A DNA stretch of 64,000 nt from an uncultured Bacteroidota bacterium (GTDB lineage: Bacteria; Bacteroidota; Bacteroidia; Bacteroidales; UBA12077), in the NCBI GenBank assembly GCA_913055635.1, contig CAJXLK010000004.1, positions 1-64,000 on the forward strand, in the 5' to 3' direction. Position 1 is the first letter of the stretch. Each line of letters starts with the position of its first letter. Of the stretch, positions 1 to 9,652 are shown one piece after another. Under the pieces are notes generated by a model, which was given only the letters and a program-made list of their open reading frames with translations, was not told the DNA's origin and did no database searches. A program made the translations under genes and the position numbers.

Positions 1-1
1 A

Positions 2-40
2 CTTACACAACAAGGACATGGATATACATGCGGGTTCCAT
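2..40 (+). repeat. Short intergenic motif, copy 1 of a recurrent element
   Basis: The stretch contains TTACACAACAAGGACATG followed by CATGCGGGTTCCAT. A near-identical block occurs in reverse orientation at 26336-26373, a more diverged one at 36395-36432, and the ACAACAAGGACATG half alone at 15421-15434. The window edge prevents seeing whether this copy had a second arm, as the copy at 36395-36453 does. Confidence 0.55.
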
Positions 41-89
41 AATGATTGACCACATAATGTCGGTTTTAAGATTCAGACCATATTGAGTT

Positions 90-193
90 ACAAACTGTTA
101 ATTAAGTTATATCCTTATGAAACGTCCATGACAAAATCATCATTAATATCACAAAAGGAAATGATTATTTTGTCATGGTAAGTTCCATAAGGC
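90..193 (+). repeat. Intergenic dyad-bearing repeat, copy A
   Basis: This 104-base stretch matches the reverse complement of 36241-36344 without gaps, at 93 of 104 positions by eye. Inside it, 126-143 and 161-178 form an 18-bp inverted repeat (arm CCATGACAAAATCATCAT, one mismatch) around a 17-base spacer. The dyad ends 41 bases before the Tricorn gene start. It could be a regulatory hairpin, a protein-binding site or a non-autonomous mobile repeat; the sequence does not decide between them. Confidence 0.8.
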
Positions 194-219
194 CAAAAAA
201 TTAAATAAAAAATAATCTT

Positions 220-3200
220 ATGAAAAAAATCTTTCTTATCACAGCACTTATGATGAGCGGATTGTTGGCATTTGCCCAATCTGCTGAAGAGACTTTGCTT
301 TTACGCTCGCCCTCGGTCAGTACCTCCAATGTATGTTTTGCCTATGCCGGTGACATCTGGACGGCAGACCGGGACGGGGACCATGTACAACGCGTGACCG
401 TCCACAAGGGGGTTGAGAGCAAGCCGATGTTTTCCCCTGATGGGCGTTGGATTGCCTTTTCGGGCACTTACGAGGGCAATACCGACATTTATGTAGTTTC
501 GGCCAATGGGGGTATGCCCCGGCGGCTGACCTATCATCCTTCCCAGGATATTCTACGGGGATGGGATGGCAACAACCACCTGCTGTTTGCCTCGTCCAGG
601 GCTTCGCATAGTGGCAGGTACACCCGGCTTTTCAAGGTTGAACGCGGGGGCAGCCATCCTCAAGCCCTGGCCATTCCGGAGGCTCATCAGGGCAAGGTTT
701 CGCCCAACGGCGAATATACGGCCTACATCAAGAACCCCGACCCCAACGAAGGCCGGAATTTTTACCGGCCCTTCAAGCATTACCGGGGCGGGAATACCCC
801 TGAGATATGGATCTTCAACAATGAAACCCATGAAATCGAAGAGATACCGGCAGCCGGGGCCAACAACACCGATCCGGTTTGGGCCGGGAACCAGCAGATC
901 TTTTTCCTCTCCGACCGTGGCGGGTATACCAATATCTACCGCTACGATCGGCAAACCGGTCAGGTTGAAGCGGTGACCGATTATGAGCAATACCCGGTAA
1001 AAAACTTATACTCCAATGGCCAAACCCTGGCCTTCGAACAAGGCGGCCGGGTTCACCTTTACGATATTTCCTCGGATCAGCTACAGACCCTGCACATCAA
1101 AATCGATGCGGATCTGCCCCATAAACGATTCCACTATGAAGCCGGGAAGGAATACATTCGCGAGTTCACCCTCTCGCCTTCTGGCGTGAGAGCGCTGATG
1201 GGGGTTAGAGGAGACATATTCACCATTCCTACCGAACATGGAGACATTCGAAACCTTACAGAGAGTACCGGGGCGCATGACCGATCCCCGGCCTGGTCGC
1301 CCGATGGCGAAAAGATAGCATGGTTTTCCGACGCCACCGGCGAATATCAGCTGATGATCAACGATCAAAAGGGCCAGGGCGAGCCCACCACCATTGCCCT
1401 GGAAAACCCTTCCTTTTATCACGGTCCCTGGTGGTCGCCCGACAGCAAGAAGCTGGTTTTTTACGACAAGCATCTTAACCTGTATTACCTGAATCTGGAG
1501 GATCAGGAGCCGGTAAAGATCGACCGTGACATCTATGCCAATCCCAAACCTAAGTTCACCCCGGACTGGTCGCCCGACAGCCGATGGATCACCTATACCC
1601 GGCGGCTGGACAACCAGCTGGGTGCCGTCTTCGTCTACAACGTTGAAACAGGCAAAAAGCATCAAATCACCGACGGGATGAGCGAAGCCACCTACCCTAC
1701 CTTCGGACGGGAAGGCCAACACCTGTTCTTTGCGGCCAGTACCGACTACGGCTTAAATGCCTCCTGGCTGGACATGAGCAATTACCCGCATCGGGTCACC
1801 AGCAGCCTCTATGCCGCAGTGCTTCAAAAAGAAAAGGAATCGCCCTTTGCCCCCGAAAGTGATGAGGAAAGCACCGGCGAAAAAGACCAGACAAAGCCCG
1901 AAGAAAAACCATCGGAAGACAACAAAGACAACGGAGCCCCAAAGGTTGAAATAGACTTCGACCAACTGGACCAGCGGATTGTCTCACTGCCGGTACCCCC
2001 GCGCACCTATTCTAAACTGGAAGCGGCCGTACCCGGGAAGCTCCTGTACCGGGAGGATGTCCCCGATAAACCGGGCTATACCCTGCATGCTTTTGATATG
2101 GAAAAAGAACAAGAAGAAGAATACCTGGCCGGCATCCTTGATTATCAAGTCAGCGCCAATGGTAAAAAAATGATCTATGCGACCCTTGACGGATCCTATG
2201 CCATCACCGAGGCCACGGCCAAGCCTGAACCAGGCAAAGGGAGTCTGGACCTCTCCACACTGAAGGTGCCAGTTGACCCGGCCAAAGAATGGAAACAAAT
2301 GTTTGAGGAGCTCTGGCGCATCGAACGCGATTACTTTTATGTGGAAAATATGCACGGGGCCGACTGGAAAGCTGTTCGCGATAAGTACAAAAAGTTCCTC
2401 CCCCATGTGGGCCACCGCGAAGACCTGAATTATCTTTTTGCCGAGATGATGGGAGAATTGGTGATCGGCCACAACTATGTCGGAGGCGGCGATTTACCCC
2501 GTGAAGAAAGTGTGGAAACCGGATTGCTCGGGGCGGACTACGAAGTGGCCAACAACCGCTACCGCATCCAGAAAATTTACTCCGGTTTGAACTGGAATCC
2601 CTCTTTCAAAGCCCCGCTTACCCAACCAGGGGTAGATGTCGAACAGGGCGACTATATCCTGGAAGTGGACGGCGAACCCCTTACGGCCGAGCGCAATATA
2701 TTCAGCCTGTTCCAAAACACCGTGGGCAAGCAGGTTCAACTCACCGTCAACAATCAACCCGAAATGGAAGGGGCCCGCCAGGTGACGGTGATGCCCATTG
2801 AAAGTGAACGGAACCTGAGAAACATGAACTGGGTGGAAAAAAATCGCCAAAAAGTCAACGAAATGACCAACGGCAGGGTGGCTTATGTATATATGCCCAA
2901 TACCGGACAGGGCGGTTACACTTTCTTTAACCGTTACTATTTCTCGCAGTTGGATAAAGAAGCCGTCATCATCGATGAACGATTCAACGGTGGGGGCTCG
3001 GCAGCGGATTACGTGATCAACCTGTTGGATCGCCAAATCATGAATTACTGGGCTTCGCGCGACGGGAAGGTGTCGACAACCCCTGGAGCTGGCATCTTTG
3101 GCCCCAAAGCAATGATTATCAATGAATATGCCGCTTCAGGCGGCGACCTGATGCCTTATCTCTTTAAACAAAAAGAGATGGGCCCACTGGTGGGTCAAAC

Positions 3201-3477
3201 CACCCTGGGCATCCTGGTAGGCATCTACGGTTATCCCACCCTGATGGACGGGGGCTATGTCACCGCTCCGCGCGTTGGCATATTCTCCAAAGATAAAGAA
3301 TGGATCATTGAAAACGAAGGGGTTCACCCGGATGTGGAAGTTGAAATGACCCCCAAAAAGGTCATCAATGGCCACGACCCCCAGTTGGAAAAAGCCGTGG
3401 AAGTGATCATGAAACAACTTGACAAGCCCCCCAAAAAGGAAGTCACTGAACCAGACCCACCGATCAGGGCCCAATAG
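220..3477 (+). CDS. Tricorn-type secreted serine protease
   Basis: This is a 1085-residue protein with a cleavable signal peptide (MKKIFLITALMMSGLLAFAQ), so it acts outside the cytoplasm. Known family architecture is visible. Residues about 30-540 carry repeated WD40/PD40-like blades with SPDG/SPDS signatures (such as AWSPDGEKIAW). A charged linker around 545-575 follows. Then comes a C1 helical region (KQMFEELWRIERDYFY), a PDZ-like segment about 770-860, and an S41-type catalytic domain with the nucleophile in NEYAASGGD (S973). Tricorn proteases degrade oligopeptides, and family length is about 1050-1100 residues, so this copy looks intact. The ATG at 220 is followed directly by the signal peptide and no better start exists. 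A terminator lies at 3611-3639. The gene stands alone, so regulation may depend on the dyad repeat just upstream. Confidence 0.93.
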   Translation: MKKIFLITALMMSGLLAFAQSAEETLLLRSPSVSTSNVCFAYAGDIWTADRDGDHVQRVTVHKGVESKPMFSPDGRWIAFSGTYEGNTDIYVVSANGGMPRRLTYHPSQDILRGWDGNNHLLFASSRASHSGRYTRLFKVERGGSHPQALAIPEAHQGKVSPNGEYTAYIKNPDPNEGRNFYRPFKHYRGGNTPEIWIFNNETHEIEEIPAAGANNTDPVWAGNQQIFFLSDRGGYTNIYRYDRQTGQVEAVTDYEQYPVKNLYSNGQTLAFEQGGRVHLYDISSDQLQTLHIKIDADLPHKRFHYEAGKEYIREFTLSPSGVRALMGVRGDIFTIPTEHGDIRNLTESTGAHDRSPAWSPDGEKIAWFSDATGEYQLMINDQKGQGEPTTIALENPSFYHGPWWSPDSKKLVFYDKHLNLYYLNLEDQEPVKIDRDIYANPKPKFTPDWSPDSRWITYTRRLDNQLGAVFVYNVETGKKHQITDGMSEATYPTFGREGQHLFFAASTDYGLNASWLDMSNYPHRVTSSLYAAVLQKEKESPFAPESDEESTGEKDQTKPEEKPSEDNKDNGAPKVEIDFDQLDQRIVSLPVPPRTYSKLEAAVPGKLLYREDVPDKPGYTLHAFDMEKEQEEEYLAGILDYQVSANGKKMIYATLDGSYAITEATAKPEPGKGSLDLSTLKVPVDPAKEWKQMFEELWRIERDYFYVENMHGADWKAVRDKYKKFLPHVGHREDLNYLFAEMMGELVIGHNYVGGGDLPREESVETGLLGADYEVANNRYRIQKIYSGLNWNPSFKAPLTQPGVDVEQGDYILEVDGEPLTAERNIFSLFQNTVGKQVQLTVNNQPEMEGARQVTVMPIESERNLRNMNWVEKNRQKVNEMTNGRVAYVYMPNTGQGGYTFFNRYYFSQLDKEAVIIDERFNGGGSAADYVINLLDRQIMNYWASRDGKVSTTPGAGIFGPKAMIINEYAASGGDLMPYLFKQKEMGPLVGQTTLGILVGIYGYPTLMDGGYVTAPRVGIFSKDKEWIIENEGVHPDVEVEMTPKKVINGHDPQLEKAVEVIMKQLDKPPKKEVTEPDPPIRAQ

Positions 3478-3610
3478 GGAGGCTACTGAACCGAATCTAC
3501 TTAACCTTACCCCTGGCTCGTCGCTTGTGGGAACCTGGCTTATAATAGATCGGTTTGCCAATATAGCTGATAGCTTCTATGGTAAAAAAAACCATGGCGC
3601 ACCAACAAAA

Positions 3611-3639
3611 AACCCCGGTATGCATCACCGGGGTTTTTT
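3611..3639. terminator. Bidirectional intrinsic terminator
   Basis: A perfect 9-bp stem (AACCCCGGT at 3611-3619, ACCGGGGTT at 3627-3635) is flanked by A and T runs on its two sides. It can therefore terminate on both strands. On the plus strand it follows the Tricorn gene by about 134 bases. On the minus strand it lies 12 bases beyond the small open reading frame at 3648-3773. Confidence 0.8.
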
Positions 3640-3647
3640 GCATGAGG

Positions 3648-3773
3648 TCAGGATTCGGCCTTTTTCTTCTTCCCAGACAACAGGGGCTTTCGAACAGGAT
3701 TCAGGTTTTTGATCACCTTCCAGCCTTTTCCCGACTTCCTCGATTCCGGAGTGGAAGATTCTTTGGTTTTCAT
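3648..3773 (-). CDS. Possible small basic protein, 41 aa
   Basis: The minus strand holds a 41-codon reading frame starting MKTKESSTPESRKSGKGW and ending in a lysine-rich tail (SGKKKKAES). The product would be strongly basic and soluble with no signal peptide. Support for it being a gene comes from an ATG start, a typical Bacteroidota start context without a clear ribosome site, and a strong terminator only 12 bases after its stop. I do not recognise a family. It could instead be fortuitous sequence between the Tricorn gene and the barrel gene, so the call is tentative. Confidence 0.4.
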   Translation of the reverse strand: MKTKESSTPESRKSGKGWKVIKNLNPVRKPLLSGKKKKAES

Positions 3774-3849
3774 TTGTTGGATGATTAATAGGTACATACT
3801 GGTTTAAAGGAATCAGTGAAAGCACCTGGGAACGGACGATGGCCCTTCA

Positions 3850-4560
3850 CTATTCACCGAAAAAGTAGTGGAAGGAAAGGCTGCCTCCCCGGTTCCTCAT
3901 TTTGAAATCATCGCGGAAACCGCTGTTGCCTTCGTAATTCGGGGTAAGGTTGCCAAAACCGTTGGAATAGGAGGTAGAAACCATGAAAGGTCCGCGGCGG
4001 AAACCTATGCCCAGGTTCAATCCATAATCCAGGCCACTGAAAGCCCCTTGATCTTCATCCACATCTCCATCGCCTACTTTCTTGAAGAAGGGTTTGAACT
4101 TGTAATCATCTTTTTCAGTCACCTTGGTATCTGCCAGTTTATAGGAGTAATCCCACTTATTGCTGCCTCCTATACCAGCCGAAATGTAAGGCCCGGCAAA
4201 AATCTGAAAATCCTGGATTTTGTAAGCCACATGCACCGGAACTTCAATGTAATCAAAATAGGTGCGGTCAAAGCCCTCCAAAGCCCTTTCTCCTTCCAGC
4301 TCCTTCTTCAGGTCATAGCTGAAGCCTTTTCTTGAGTAAATCAAGGCGGGCTGAAGACTGAATGCATCACTCAAACTGTAATCGCCTATCACCCCCACAT
4401 GATAAGCCAAAAGCAACCTGGTATCACTTTCCATAGAACGCTCTTTGTAGTTCTGATGGATGTTGTTGACATTCATCCCTCCCTTTACCCCAATTTGAAA
4501 CTGGGCGAATCCGGGCAGGGTAAACAGGGTCAACAGCAAAACAACAACATAAGTTTTCAT
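3850..4560 (-). CDS. Outer-membrane beta-barrel protein (PorT-like)
   Basis: This 236-residue secreted protein begins MKTYVVVLLLTLFTLPGFAQ, a signal peptide that fixes the start at 4560. A longer in-frame extension to 4650 would bury the signal sequence and is rejected. The mature protein opens with FQIGVKGGMNVNN, the usual first strand of small Bacteroidota outer-membrane barrels. It alternates amphipathic strands with charged loops and ends with an aromatic-rich final strand (GGSLSFHYFFGE). The family holds many proteins of unknown function, and nothing nearby suggests a specific role. It is transcribed away from the adjacent sensor kinase gene across a long shared gap. Confidence 0.85.
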   Translation of the reverse strand: MKTYVVVLLLTLFTLPGFAQFQIGVKGGMNVNNIHQNYKERSMESDTRLLLAYHVGVIGDYSLSDAFSLQPALIYSRKGFSYDLKKELEGERALEGFDRTYFDYIEVPVHVAYKIQDFQIFAGPYISAGIGGSNKWDYSYKLADTKVTEKDDYKFKPFFKKVGDGDVDEDQGAFSGLDYGLNLGIGFRRGPFMVSTSYSNGFGNLTPNYEGNSGFRDDFKMRNRGGSLSFHYFFGE

Positions 4561-5236
4561 TTTTGGATGGGTTTTTGATGAATAATCTATGGTCACTTTA
4601 AGATAAAAATGATTTTTGAACACTTCTTTGATGATCAATCCCTTGAACATCGGCCTCTATTTTGGAATGGGACTGCCTTTGCCCTCCCCTGCCCGGATTT
4701 TAACGAGTCCATCCAATACAGCGGAGGCGATTCCCGGCAGGATCGCCATGCCTTTGAATCAGTTGGCTGTTATTTCCGTTTGCGATGAAAAATGAACCCT
4801 TGATTTAGACCAATTCACCCCCAAATGGTCACCCATAAATTTTTTCCGGGCCTCAATTTTGAATCAGACAGGGCGGGGACAGGTCTCTTGCCCGTTCATC
4901 CGGTTTTTTCATTCTGAATAACAGGGGCTCTTTTTAAAGCCTCATCATCAAGGAGGCTTAATCTGAGAAGCCTGCCTGGTCATTTGCCCGTTTACCTTTA
5001 TGGGGATACCATCCGGGTTAGGTACTGTATCTTAAGCATCTCGCTATTACCCGCGGATCAGAGGTCTTACAAAAAGGGTTCTTTTTTTTGCTCTTATCCT
5101 GATTTTCAGGGTACAATTTTTAGGCAACCCTGGAGTTTTTATTGTAAATTGAGTGACGAAAAGCCTGGTTAACAGTCATAAGTCTAGCGGCAACACCTTA
5201 ATGCGGCCCTCGGCTTGTGGCAGACAAGTGCAAGCC
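4561..5236. other. Intergenic region between barrel gene and sensor kinase
   Basis: These 676 bases separate divergent genes and must hold their promoters. A 7-bp hairpin (AAGCCTC at 4937-4943, GAGGCTT at 4953-4959, 9-base loop) is visible but lacks a T tract. No convincing TAnnTTTG box, RNA gene or coding sequence was found. Confidence 0.5.
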
Positions 5237-6244
5237 ATGGAAAAAATCAAGATCTTCCAGGGAGAACGGGAACTGCTGAGGGGCATTATTGAGACGGCAC
5301 CAGTGGGCATCATTGTTTTGGACAAGCATAGGCGCATCCGTATTCTCAACCGCATGGCTGCTCAGATGCTCGGCATTTCAGGGCAAGTCAGCAAAACCTC
5401 TCTGAGGCAGCATTTGATAAAGGGCAGTGTCCTGAGCGAGTGTCTTTCAGAGGGGCTCTTGCGAAAGGGCGAAGCGATCTATCTGGAGGGGCTTCGATAT
5501 AAGGAATATTACCTGTCGGTGAGCGGGCGGCCTTTAATGAACAGCTATCTATTAACCATGACCAACATCACGACCCTTAAACAAATGGAAGCCCAATCCA
5601 TGCGCTCGATGATACAGGGCCAGGAGACCGAACGCAAAAGGCTCTCGCAGGAGATCCACGATGGGCTGGCCCCCCTGCTTTCGACCATCAAAATCAGCCT
5701 GGAGGCGATCGATCTGAAACTGGAGCGCCATCCCGAACAGGCCCCTTTGGCTGAAAAACTGAAAGCCATCCACGAGTTGATCACCACCCTGGCTGAAGAC
5801 ATGCGGGGCATATCCCATGCCCTGATGCCAAAAGTACTGGAAGACTTTGGCATCGCCCCTGCACTGGAAAGCTTATGCAGCCGGCTGAACAACAATGAAA
5901 AAGTCGAGATTCATTATTACAATGCAGGATTTGATCAACGCCTGGAAAAATCAGTGGAATGGAACCTTTATCGCATTGCCCAGGAATTGATTCATAACGC
6001 CCTGAAACATGCCCAGGCCAATCAAATCACCATTCAGCTCATCCGCCACAGCAATACGGTGATGCTCATGGTCGAAGACAATGGTTGTGGTTTCGATTGG
6101 CCCATGATCCAGGCCACCACCCCCGGCATCGGTTTGAAAAACATTCAAACCCGGGCTAAAATGATTGGGGCTTCCTTTTATATCGATACCAGCCAGGGTA
6201 AAGGGGTGACGGCTACCTGTGAACTTCCGCTAAATCAAGAATAA
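5237..6244 (+). CDS. PAS sensor histidine kinase, NarL/DesK type
   Basis: This 335-residue protein has no membrane segment, so it is probably cytosolic. An N-terminal PAS domain (about 10-115, containing APVGIIVLDKHRRIRILN) precedes a HisKA_3 dimerisation region with RLSQEIHDGLAPLLS, where H141 is the expected phosphorylation site. A HATPase_c domain follows (ELIHNALKHA as N box, VEDNGCGFD and GIGLKNIQTRA as G boxes). I chose ATG 5237 because the PAS domain begins right after it. A GTG at 5153 would add 28 uncharacteristic residues. The stop is one base before the response regulator start at 6246, so the two are an evident translationally linked pair. The stimulus is unknown. Confidence 0.9.
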   Translation: MEKIKIFQGERELLRGIIETAPVGIIVLDKHRRIRILNRMAAQMLGISGQVSKTSLRQHLIKGSVLSECLSEGLLRKGEAIYLEGLRYKEYYLSVSGRPLMNSYLLTMTNITTLKQMEAQSMRSMIQGQETERKRLSQEIHDGLAPLLSTIKISLEAIDLKLERHPEQAPLAEKLKAIHELITTLAEDMRGISHALMPKVLEDFGIAPALESLCSRLNNNEKVEIHYYNAGFDQRLEKSVEWNLYRIAQELIHNALKHAQANQITIQLIRHSNTVMLMVEDNGCGFDWPMIQATTPGIGLKNIQTRAKMIGASFYIDTSQGKGVTATCELPLNQE

Positions 6245-6245
6245 A

Positions 6246-6959
6246 GTGAAACAACAAAAGCAAAAAAAGACCCGGGAAAGTCCTCAGACGGAGAAAATCC
6301 ACATTCTGATCGCCGACGACCACAAAATGTTCCGCGAAGGACTCAAAGAAATCCTTGGAAAGGAACCCAATCTGGCCATTGTGGGCGAAGCCGGGGACGG
6401 GCGGGAAGTAATTGGCCAGATGGGTCAACACCCCGTTGATGTGGTATTGATGGACATTGACATGCCAGGAGTGAACGGCATAGAAACCACCCGTCATATC
6501 GTGCAGAAACACCCTCATACCCGCGTGCTGGTACTCTCCATGCATTCAGATGCAAAATACATCATCAGCATGCTCGAAGCCGGGGCCAAAGGATATGTGC
6601 TGAAAACCGCCGGTAAAGAAGAAATGATCGCAGCTGTCAATGCAGTGGCCTCGGGCGACAGCTATTTCAGCCATCTGATCTCCACCCGCATCATCGAACA
6701 ACTCCAACACCACAAAGTGGGCTCCGGCATTGCATCTGCTGCAGAACAACCCCCTTTAACCCCCAGAGAATTTGAGGTGTTGAAACTGATCGCCCTGGAA
6801 TATTCCAATCCTGAAATCGCCCAAAAACTTTACATCTCGATCCGTACCGTCGATACCCACCGACGCAATCTTTTAGAAAAGCTCGGGGTCAAAAATACCG
6901 CCGGGCTGGTCAAGTATGCCCTCAAGATGGGTCTGCTCGATGAATCTACGCCCCTTTAA
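6246..6959 (+). CDS. NarL/LuxR-family response regulator
   Basis: This 237-residue protein is the partner of the preceding kinase. The receiver domain (about 18-135) shows the acidic pair in HILIADDHKMF, the phospho-acceptor D70 in VLMDIDMPGVNG, the switch Ser in VLVLSMH and the conserved Lys in KGYVLKTA. The C-terminal LuxR helix-turn-helix (about 170-232) contains LTPREFEVLKLIA and SIRTVDTHRRNLLEKLG, so it binds DNA. The start is a GTG one base after the kinase stop. No ATG occurs before the receiver acidic residues, so a non-ATG start is required. Target genes are not evident; the sigma factor gene downstream is a candidate by proximity only. Confidence 0.92.
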   Translation: MKQQKQKKTRESPQTEKIHILIADDHKMFREGLKEILGKEPNLAIVGEAGDGREVIGQMGQHPVDVVLMDIDMPGVNGIETTRHIVQKHPHTRVLVLSMHSDAKYIISMLEAGAKGYVLKTAGKEEMIAAVNAVASGDSYFSHLISTRIIEQLQHHKVGSGIASAAEQPPLTPREFEVLKLIALEYSNPEIAQKLYISIRTVDTHRRNLLEKLGVKNTAGLVKYALKMGLLDESTPL

Positions 6960-7102
6960 AAAAACACCCCTGCCGCCTGCCTGTCTCATTGCACCCTAGG
7001 TATTTTACCTATATCCCCTGTGCTTTTTTCCCCATACAAAATAAGTCTTTTAAGCGATTTCAAGGCCGGTAAAAAAAAGGTATCTTGGAAAAAACGGTTT
7101 CT

Positions 7103-7813
7103 ATGAAAAACATCCAGATTGCTTCAGAACCAGATCAGGCCACGGCGCTGTTGGACCAGAAGCCAGGGGGTATAAACCATGCTTCAACCGAACGGAACAG
7201 CGATGCCATTTGTGGAAAACAAGTGGCAATAAGCAGAAAACGGGATGAAATGAACAGGGGCAAGGATACAAAAGACAGAGCAATTCAATGTGTAGCTACA
7301 GACCGGCTACCAGGAAACATGGAACAACTGTTTCAGAAACACCACCGCAAAATTTTTTTTCACTGCTTATCCATGGTGAAAAACCGGGAGGATGCCAGGG
7401 ATCTGACACAGGATATTCTCCTGAAAGTCTACAGCCATATGGGCTCTTTCCGTGGCGAGGCCTGTTTTTCCACCTGGCTCTACACCATCACCCGCAACCA
7501 CTGCATTGAATACCATCGAAAGGCAAAAAACAAACGCTTCGTGGACCTTGAACTGGCCAATCATCTATCGGAATCCGAAGCCACCGGCCAGGAGGATAGC
7601 CCCCATGAGGAACTCCTTGAGCACATGCAAGACCAACTGACCCGGCTTTCGGGGGAAGAAAAACAAATTTTGTTGCTTCGATATGAGCAAAATCTCTCCA
7701 TCAAAGAGCTCGAGCAGTACCTTCAGCTTTCACCCAGCGCCGTCAAGATGCGCCTGATGAGGGCCCGCAGAAAAATCAAAGCATCCATGGCCCATGCCCC
7801 TGGCCAGGGATAA
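7103..7813 (+). CDS. ECF-like RNA polymerase sigma factor
   Basis: The protein is 236 residues from ATG 7103 and has a sigma-70 region 2 (MEQLFQKHHRKIFFHCL through DARDLTQDILLKVYSHM and FSTWLYTITRNHCIEYHRK) and a region 4 helix-turn-helix (LLLRYEQNLSIKELEQYL, PSAVKMRLMRARRKI). It should direct RNA polymerase to a specific promoter set. Roughly 70 polar residues precede region 2 if translation starts at 7103, which is long for this class. Starts at 7250 or 7319 would give a standard-length sigma factor. No anti-sigma gene is adjacent, so control may lie elsewhere or in the N-terminal extension. It ends 12 bases from the convergent C69 gene. Confidence 0.87.
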   Translation: MKNIQIASEPDQATALLDQKPGGINHASTERNSDAICGKQVAISRKRDEMNRGKDTKDRAIQCVATDRLPGNMEQLFQKHHRKIFFHCLSMVKNREDARDLTQDILLKVYSHMGSFRGEACFSTWLYTITRNHCIEYHRKAKNKRFVDLELANHLSESEATGQEDSPHEELLEHMQDQLTRLSGEEKQILLLRYEQNLSIKELEQYLQLSPSAVKMRLMRARRKIKASMAHAPGQG

Positions 7814-7825
7814 GCCATCTTTTGC

Positions 7826-9304
7826 TCACTTTACAGGATTTTCTTTGGGAAGCATCTTGCGGATGAAGTTGCGGGTTTTTTCCAGGTACCTGCGGGTAAA
7901 ATCTCCTAATATTTGCATGGCCTTGTCTGGTTGTTCCTGATAGCGCTCCAGTGCTTTTTTCTCAAGGGCATTTTGCTTTTGGAACATTTCTTTTTGCAGG
8001 CTGACTTTAAACGGGCGGATTTTGGGGTAAAGTTCACCGTAGTGATTATCCACAAAGTTGGCAAACCGGGCATACTGGACAAAGGCGTGTTCCGGGGCCG
8101 CCTGGTACATGTTATCGGGCGCGTCAAAATGATTATCCAGGGCTTTGGCCGGGGTGGTTTGTGCAAAATCGCCGGGCAACTCATCCATGCCCAGATACCA
8201 GGGCACATAAGGCTGGATACAGGGGCGCCGGGGTGCCAGCCACATCACTGTTCCAATATCCACCGGCATGTAGGGGCGAAGCTGTGTGACAAAGCCATAT
8301 TGATTGTGGGGGGCACAGATGGAGTTGACTCCGTGGCTGTGGGGATCGCCTTGTTCATACCCCTGGCTGTCATCCCATTGGGTGCCTTCATAGTGGTCGG
8401 ATAAAACTTCCATAAAATCCTGAACATGAACTTTCTTACGCGGCTTTACGGCAAAGGGAAGGGCCGCTTCCATCTCAAAATCCTTGCCACTAATCATTTC
8501 CAGTCCCCGCCATTTTCGGGGAATATTGCCGTCACTGGCCAGTGAACGCGGATGCCCGTAAGCCTGACGGAAATTAAAAGCCCCGTCTTCCTCCGGATCA
8601 TACCATCCCCGCTTGTGGGCATAGCTGATCAGGTCATCCGAGCCCATAAAGACCGCTTCATTGTCCAGGTTCACCCCCCGAATGGTATAATAATTGGGAA
8701 TCACCATGATCTTTTCATCCGGCACCCGCCGGGCAACCCAATGCTTGCCATGAACCGCCGAAAGAACCCAGGCTTCGCTGCTGTCAGCAACCGAGTATGT
8801 ACGTCCCGAGGAAGCATACCCATAAGTCTCGATCAGCCTGCCGGCTACCTGCACCGCTTCCCGCGCCGTGCTTGCCCGCTCAGCCATAAGCCGGCGCAAC
8901 CAGTAACCTATGCCCCCGTCAGTGAGCTGGGGATCATCCTCGCGCGAAGCACAGGCATTCGAAGCAATCACCACCCCATGCTCATTGATATAAGAGTCCG
9001 CAAACTTCATCCCCGGCATTTCTAACCACATATATCCATAAGTGGTTTCCACCTGGGGTATCTCAGCCCCGGTAGCAACAACAATCGTCTCTCCCCCATT
9101 ATGCTGCTTGCGCGGAACACGCATCCAGTTGACCAGATTCTTCCCGTGGTCATCCTCGTTGTGCGCTATGATAACCGATCCATCAGCAGTAGCATCATTA
9201 CCCGCTACCATCGTGAAACAATTGTTGGAACCCTGCTGTCCGTATATCAGCGTGGAAACTGCCAAAAACAACAAGGTCAGTAAAGGTCTGGAATAATGGC
9301 TCAT
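7826..9304 (-). CDS. Secreted C69-family dipeptidase
   Basis: This is a 492-residue peptidase of the C69 (PepD-like) N-terminal-nucleophile family, which hydrolyses dipeptides. The start MSHYSRPLLTLLFLAVSTLIYGQ is a signal peptide, placing the enzyme in the periplasm or outside. Just after the cleavage point is NNCFTMVAGNDATADGS, where C29 is the expected catalytic residue exposed by processing. Further family signatures include IIAHNEDD and EAWVLSAVHGKHWVARRVPD. I place the start at 9304; the in-frame extension to 9370 would put 22 residues before the signal peptide. Length fits the family. It is monocistronic and convergent with the sigma factor gene. Confidence 0.93.
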   Translation of the reverse strand: MSHYSRPLLTLLFLAVSTLIYGQQGSNNCFTMVAGNDATADGSVIIAHNEDDHGKNLVNWMRVPRKQHNGGETIVVATGAEIPQVETTYGYMWLEMPGMKFADSYINEHGVVIASNACASREDDPQLTDGGIGYWLRRLMAERASTAREAVQVAGRLIETYGYASSGRTYSVADSSEAWVLSAVHGKHWVARRVPDEKIMVIPNYYTIRGVNLDNEAVFMGSDDLISYAHKRGWYDPEEDGAFNFRQAYGHPRSLASDGNIPRKWRGLEMISGKDFEMEAALPFAVKPRKKVHVQDFMEVLSDHYEGTQWDDSQGYEQGDPHSHGVNSICAPHNQYGFVTQLRPYMPVDIGTVMWLAPRRPCIQPYVPWYLGMDELPGDFAQTTPAKALDNHFDAPDNMYQAAPEHAFVQYARFANFVDNHYGELYPKIRPFKVSLQKEMFQKQNALEKKALERYQEQPDKAMQILGDFTRRYLEKTRNFIRKMLPKENPVK

Positions 9305-9652
9305 AATTGAAATTTTATTTGAACAACATGTGATTGAAATCCTATTGAAGGATCCGTCCTTGAAAACCAAAGGTAATGTTATTTCACTTCGACCCTCCCA
9401 ACAAAATAAACAAAATTTTCAAGGTTCACTGACCAATGAACCCCTAATAAAAAAAAAATGCACACAACACTTTGCTTTCATGAATGGACTGGCTTCAGAA
9501 GGATAAAATCGTTAATAACCAAGGCAAAAAGCTTTGCTCCTGGTGATAAAACACTCAATACTCAGATCTCAAAAAACAGTTAAACAAAATCACAGCCTTT
9601 GTTGTCTTTGTAGAATGATCTTTATCCAATCGTAACCTTAAAACGAAACCAG
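9305..9652. other. Intergenic region upstream of C69 and aldo/keto reductase genes
   Basis: The divergent C69 and reductase genes share this AT-rich gap, which includes an A10 run near 9450. TTTG-rich sequence near 9598-9611 resembles a Bacteroidota promoter but lacks the TA of the -7 box. No RNA gene or coding sequence was recognised. Confidence 0.5.

Noticed and set aside
4984-5172. Small reading frame before the NarL-type kinase
   Set aside because: It overlaps the promoter region and has no motif, membrane pattern or conserved start.
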